Assembly: GCF_003752155.1 (NCBI RefSeq) | Contig: NZ_RJVG01000015.1 | Coordinates: 1 to 64,000, forward strand | Direction: 5' to 3' | Source: Mobilisporobacter senegalensis | GTDB lineage: Bacteria > Bacillota > Clostridia > Lachnospirales > Lachnospiraceae | Length of the DNA stretch: 64,000 bases | Shown here: positions 61,619-64,000 of the stretch, piece after piece | How the letters are laid out: each line of letters starts with the position of its first letter | Numbering within the stretch: position 1 is the first letter of the stretch | The notes under the pieces: model-generated | Databases searched by the model: none | What the model saw: the letters and a program-made list of their open reading frames with translations, nothing else | What the model was told of the DNA's origin: nothing | Translations under genes and position numbers: made by a program

Positions 61619-62854
61619 CTATTCCATTGATACTCCGGCAGTATGTCCCGTTGACCATGCTATCTGAAGATTAAATCCACCTGTTAAAGCATCCAGATCC
61701 ATGACTTCACCCGCAAAATATACATTTGATACTAATTTTGACTCCATAGTTGAAGGATCAATATCCTTTACAGCAATACCACCCTTTGTAATAACCGCTT
61801 CATTATATTCTCTCAGGCTGCTGACGCTTAATTTAAAACCTTTAATTACATGAATTAATTTCAATCTTTCTTCCTTAGTAATAATATTTACTTTTTTATC
61901 TGGATCAATTTCACTAAGCCTAATTATAACAGGAATTAACTTCTTTGGAAATAAATTATCTAATGCGTTCTTAAATTGTTTATTGCGAAATTCTTCAAAA
62001 TCCCTTAGAATTCGACTATCTAACTGTTCTATAGATAAGGCTGGCTTTAAATCTATAAATAATTCAATATCTCTATTCTTCATATAAGGTATTATAAAAC
62101 TGCTTGCACTTAATATAACCGGACCACTCACTCCAAAGTGAGTGAATAGCAATTCTCCAAAATCCTGATAGATTTCTTTCTTTTGGGATGTGATCCTTAT
62201 ACTGATATTACGTAAAGATAATCCTTGTAGTTCCTTGATAAATGTTTCTTTAATATTAAAAGGAACTAAAGAAGGATAAAGTTCTGTAATTCTATGTCCC
62301 ATTTCTTTTGCAAAACGGAAACCATCTCCGGTTGATCCGGTTACCTTGTATGATAAGCCACCAGTGGCTATGATCACCTTATCTCCTAAAATCTCTTTTT
62401 TATCGCCATTTACTTTAATACCGTGAAAAGATTTGTTCTTTATGATTATGTCTGTGACTTCGCTCTTATATTCAATCATTACATTTTGTTTTCGAAGTTC
62501 TTGTGATAATGCTGAAATAACATCAGAAGATTTATCAGACACAGGAAATACACGATTTCCTCTTTCGATTTTTGTTTCAAGACCAATCTCTTTAAAAAAG
62601 TCGATAACATCAAAATTATTATAAGAATAAAAGGAACTATATAAGAATTTACTATTTGAAATTACGTTATCAAATAAATCCTGGATATCACAGGCATTCG
62701 TAATGTTACATCTTCCTTTTCCGGTAATATATAGCTTCTTTCCCAGCTTTTCATTCTTCTCAAATAAAATCACTTCATGCCCTGCTCTTGCTGCATAAAT
62801 TGCTGCTATCATCCCGGCAGGTCCACCACCTGCCACTAATACCTTACTCATCAT
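61619..62854 (-). CDS. NAD(P)/FAD-dependent oxidoreductase (HI0933/BaiN-like family)
   Basis: 411 residues. N-terminal FAD loop 'VLVAGGGPAGMIAAIYAARA' then 'ITGKGRCNITNAC' and 'GDKVIIATGGLSYKVTGSTG' typify the HI0933 family; it ends 'FAGEVMDLDALTGGFNLQIA'. Often found beside cmk and ispH in clostridia. Reaction unknown for most members; one relative reduces bile-acid intermediates, which should not be assumed here. Two adjacent ATGs follow GGAGGA. Confidence 0.92.
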   Translation of the reverse strand: MMSKVLVAGGGPAGMIAAIYAARAGHEVILFEKNEKLGKKLYITGKGRCNITNACDIQDLFDNVISNSKFLYSSFYSYNNFDVIDFFKEIGLETKIERGNRVFPVSDKSSDVISALSQELRKQNVMIEYKSEVTDIIIKNKSFHGIKVNGDKKEILGDKVIIATGGLSYKVTGSTGDGFRFAKEMGHRITELYPSLVPFNIKETFIKELQGLSLRNISIRITSQKKEIYQDFGELLFTHFGVSGPVILSASSFIIPYMKNRDIELFIDLKPALSIEQLDSRILRDFEEFRNKQFKNALDNLFPKKLIPVIIRLSEIDPDKKVNIITKEERLKLIHVIKGFKLSVSSLREYNEAVITKGGIAVKDIDPSTMESKLVSNVYFAGEVMDLDALTGGFNLQIAWSTGHTAGVSME

Positions 62855-62904
62855 TGTCCTCCATGTTTCTGGATAAGTTCAGCGAAACCTAAACGTGACC
62901 CAAA

Positions 62905-62932
62905 CCACATTTGAATCAAGTTTCACTTTATA
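62905..62932 (+). repeat. Short dispersed repeat, copy at the end of the RpiR gene
   Basis: CCACATTTGAATCAAGTTTCACTTTATA. Its TCA at 62923-62925 is the complement of the stop codon of the RpiR gene, and the preceding codons read from the repeat tail. Confidence 0.65.
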
Positions 62933-63816
62933 TCATTGTCCTCATCATTACGGTATACTTTATATTCACTCCATATTTTCTCTAAGGAGGCAAATGTATC
63001 CACTATTTGATCCTGTTTCTTTAAGCATACTGCAACAATTAAAGCATTAATGACACTTAAAGGTGCTACTAACGAATCAACAACGGAAGCCATATCACTT
63101 CTGGCGATCAGATTACAGTTGGAATTCGTAGTTAAAGGCGAATCATAACTATCAGTGATCGTTATACTATGTGCACCGCGGCTGCTTGCAAATTCCATGG
63201 CCTTTAATGTACTCATGGAATATCTCGGAAAGCTGATGCCTATAATTACATCCTCTTCATTCAAACGATATAGCTGTTCGAATAAATCACTGGCACTATT
63301 TGTACTGATCAATTTTACATTTTTAAAAATGATATTAAAGTAATAATTTAAGAAACTTGCCAGCGGAGCACTACTTCTTACTCCAATAATATATATTGTT
63401 TTTGCCTGTAAAATTGTATCTACGGCTACTTCAAAAGCTTTTTCATCAATTTCTTCAGAAGTAATTCGAATTTTATCAGCATCAGAGTGGAGAACCGATT
63501 TTAATATATTGTCCCTGTTAATTCTGTCAAAGGTAACTTCCATACGTTGGACAGAATTTAATTTGTTCTTTACCATCTCTTCAAGTGCACGTTGAAGTTT
63601 TGGGTAACCATCATAACCGAGTAACGTTGCAAATCTGACTACTGTTGATTCACTGACCCCCACAATTTTACCCAGTTTGGCCGCAGTTAAAAAAACTGCT
63701 TTTTCATAATTATTTAAAATATAGTTAGCAAGGAGCTTCTGCCCCTTGCTAAAATGATTGTAATTATTATTAATATTGGAAAGTAAATCTGTTTGCATCC
63801 TTATAATTCTCCCCAC
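62923..63816 (-). CDS. MurR/RpiR family transcriptional regulator
   Basis: 297 residues. N-terminal HTH_6 domain (about 8-85, 'AAKLGKIVGVSESTVVRFAT') and a C-terminal SIS sugar-phosphate-binding domain (about 125-260, 'TIYIIGVRSSAPLASFLNYY', 'DVIIGISFPRYSMSTLKAME'). Such proteins sense phosphosugars. The target is not evident. The last codons lie in a short dispersed repeat, so the C-terminus may differ from relatives. Confidence 0.93.
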   Translation of the reverse strand: MGRIIRMQTDLLSNINNNYNHFSKGQKLLANYILNNYEKAVFLTAAKLGKIVGVSESTVVRFATLLGYDGYPKLQRALEEMVKNKLNSVQRMEVTFDRINRDNILKSVLHSDADKIRITSEEIDEKAFEVAVDTILQAKTIYIIGVRSSAPLASFLNYYFNIIFKNVKLISTNSASDLFEQLYRLNEEDVIIGISFPRYSMSTLKAMEFASSRGAHSITITDSYDSPLTTNSNCNLIARSDMASVVDSLVAPLSVINALIVAVCLKKQDQIVDTFASLEKIWSEYKVYRNDEDNDIK

Positions 63817-63830
63817 AGATTATTTTTTTA

Positions 63831-64000
63831 TTATTTCCATTTGTAAACTTCATCTTTGTCCAGTTCAACATGACCACTGGCATACGCTTCCCCTTCTACT
63901 CTAAAAATCACATTCTTACAAGTATCAAGATTATCAAGTAAACTCATAGAAATACTATCTAATACCGTAATTTCAACTCCTGATCCTACATTGACTAAGG
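63831..64000 (-). CDS. C-terminal fragment of an unrecognised protein (cut by window end)
   Basis: The last 56 codons of a minus-strand gene whose start lies beyond the window: ends 'LVNVGSGVEITVLDSISMSL', then 'LDNLDTCKNVIFRVEGEAYA' and 'SGHVELDKDEVYKWK'. The frame is open to the window edge. No family recognised. Only 14 bases separate its stop from the start of the RpiR gene, so the two are likely co-transcribed. Confidence 0.6.
   Translation of the reverse strand, partial: LVNVGSGVEITVLDSISMSLLDNLDTCKNVIFRVEGEAYASGHVELDKDEVYKWK

Overview
The window is A+T-rich DNA from a low-GC, spore-forming Firmicute. Gene content and order (rnc-smc-ftsY beside plsX-acpP, cmk-ispH-S1 protein, scpA-scpB-dacF, dpaA-dpaB, spoIIM, recA-recX, rny) suggest an anaerobic clostridium, most likely Lachnospiraceae. 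That placement is inference from gene families; no rRNA or tRNA gene is visible. About 60 protein genes are present, nearly all on the minus strand. It is an ordinary chromosomal stretch without prophage, CRISPR or transposase genes, but the intergenic spaces carry several families of structured repeats.

Layout. 0-5.6 kb: sugar catabolism (fucose/arabinose-isomerase-family protein, AraC regulator, rhamnose isomerase and rhamnulokinase). 5.7-6.1 kb: an 84-bp tandem palindromic repeat. 6.1-9.4 kb: DUF4846 protein, a short cis-prenyltransferase, two small proteins and a phosphatidylglycerophosphate synthase. 9.5-13.1 kb: osmoprotectant ABC transporter (ATPase with CBS domains; fused permease and binding protein) behind a near-perfect promoter and an inverted-repeat operator, next to a BusR-like GntR-RCK_C regulator. 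13.2-15.4 kb: a second tandem repeat, MecA, TetR, DUF2179 membrane protein. 15.5-22.4 kb: polyamine cluster speD-speA-(240-bp repeat element)-speE-speB-carboxyspermidine dehydrogenase-decarboxylase, encoding two routes from putrescine to spermidine. 22.6-24.0 kb: dipicolinate synthase. 24.2-31.5 kb: asnB, scpB/scpA, a degenerate site-2 protease, metallophosphoesterase, D,D-carboxypeptidase, Ig-like protein. 31.7-36 kb: aromatic amino-acid-type ABC transporter and a divergent DAHP synthase. 36-45 kb: spoIIM, Nudix, proC, aspartate aminotransferase, an orphan sugar-binding lipoprotein, rny, recX, recA with LexA box. 45-51 kb: unknown secreted protein, phosphodiesterase, acetyltransferase, TtcA-like enzyme with cysteine desulfurase, threonine dehydratase. 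51-64 kb: ftsY, smc, rnc, acpP, plsX, cheR, S1 protein, ispH, cmk, flavoprotein, RpiR regulator and a gene cut by the window end.

Most unusual are the repeats: (i) two 236-243 bp elements in opposite orientation (19.6 and 49.7 kb) with a nearly identical core and stems that changed sequence but stayed paired; (ii) two tandem arrays (5.7 and 13.2 kb) sharing short modules around unrelated perfect hairpins; (iii) a 145-bp element with 14-bp terminal inverted repeats (30.8 kb) and a solo terminus (58.0 kb); (iv) a short repeat ending in AAGTTTCACTTTATA at seven or so sites. Many abut, or even supply, the stop codon of a gene. Other points of interest are an apparent ACG start codon for a lipoprotein gene, the recX ribosome-binding site inside the recA terminator, and a site-2-protease-like protein that lost its second zinc histidine.
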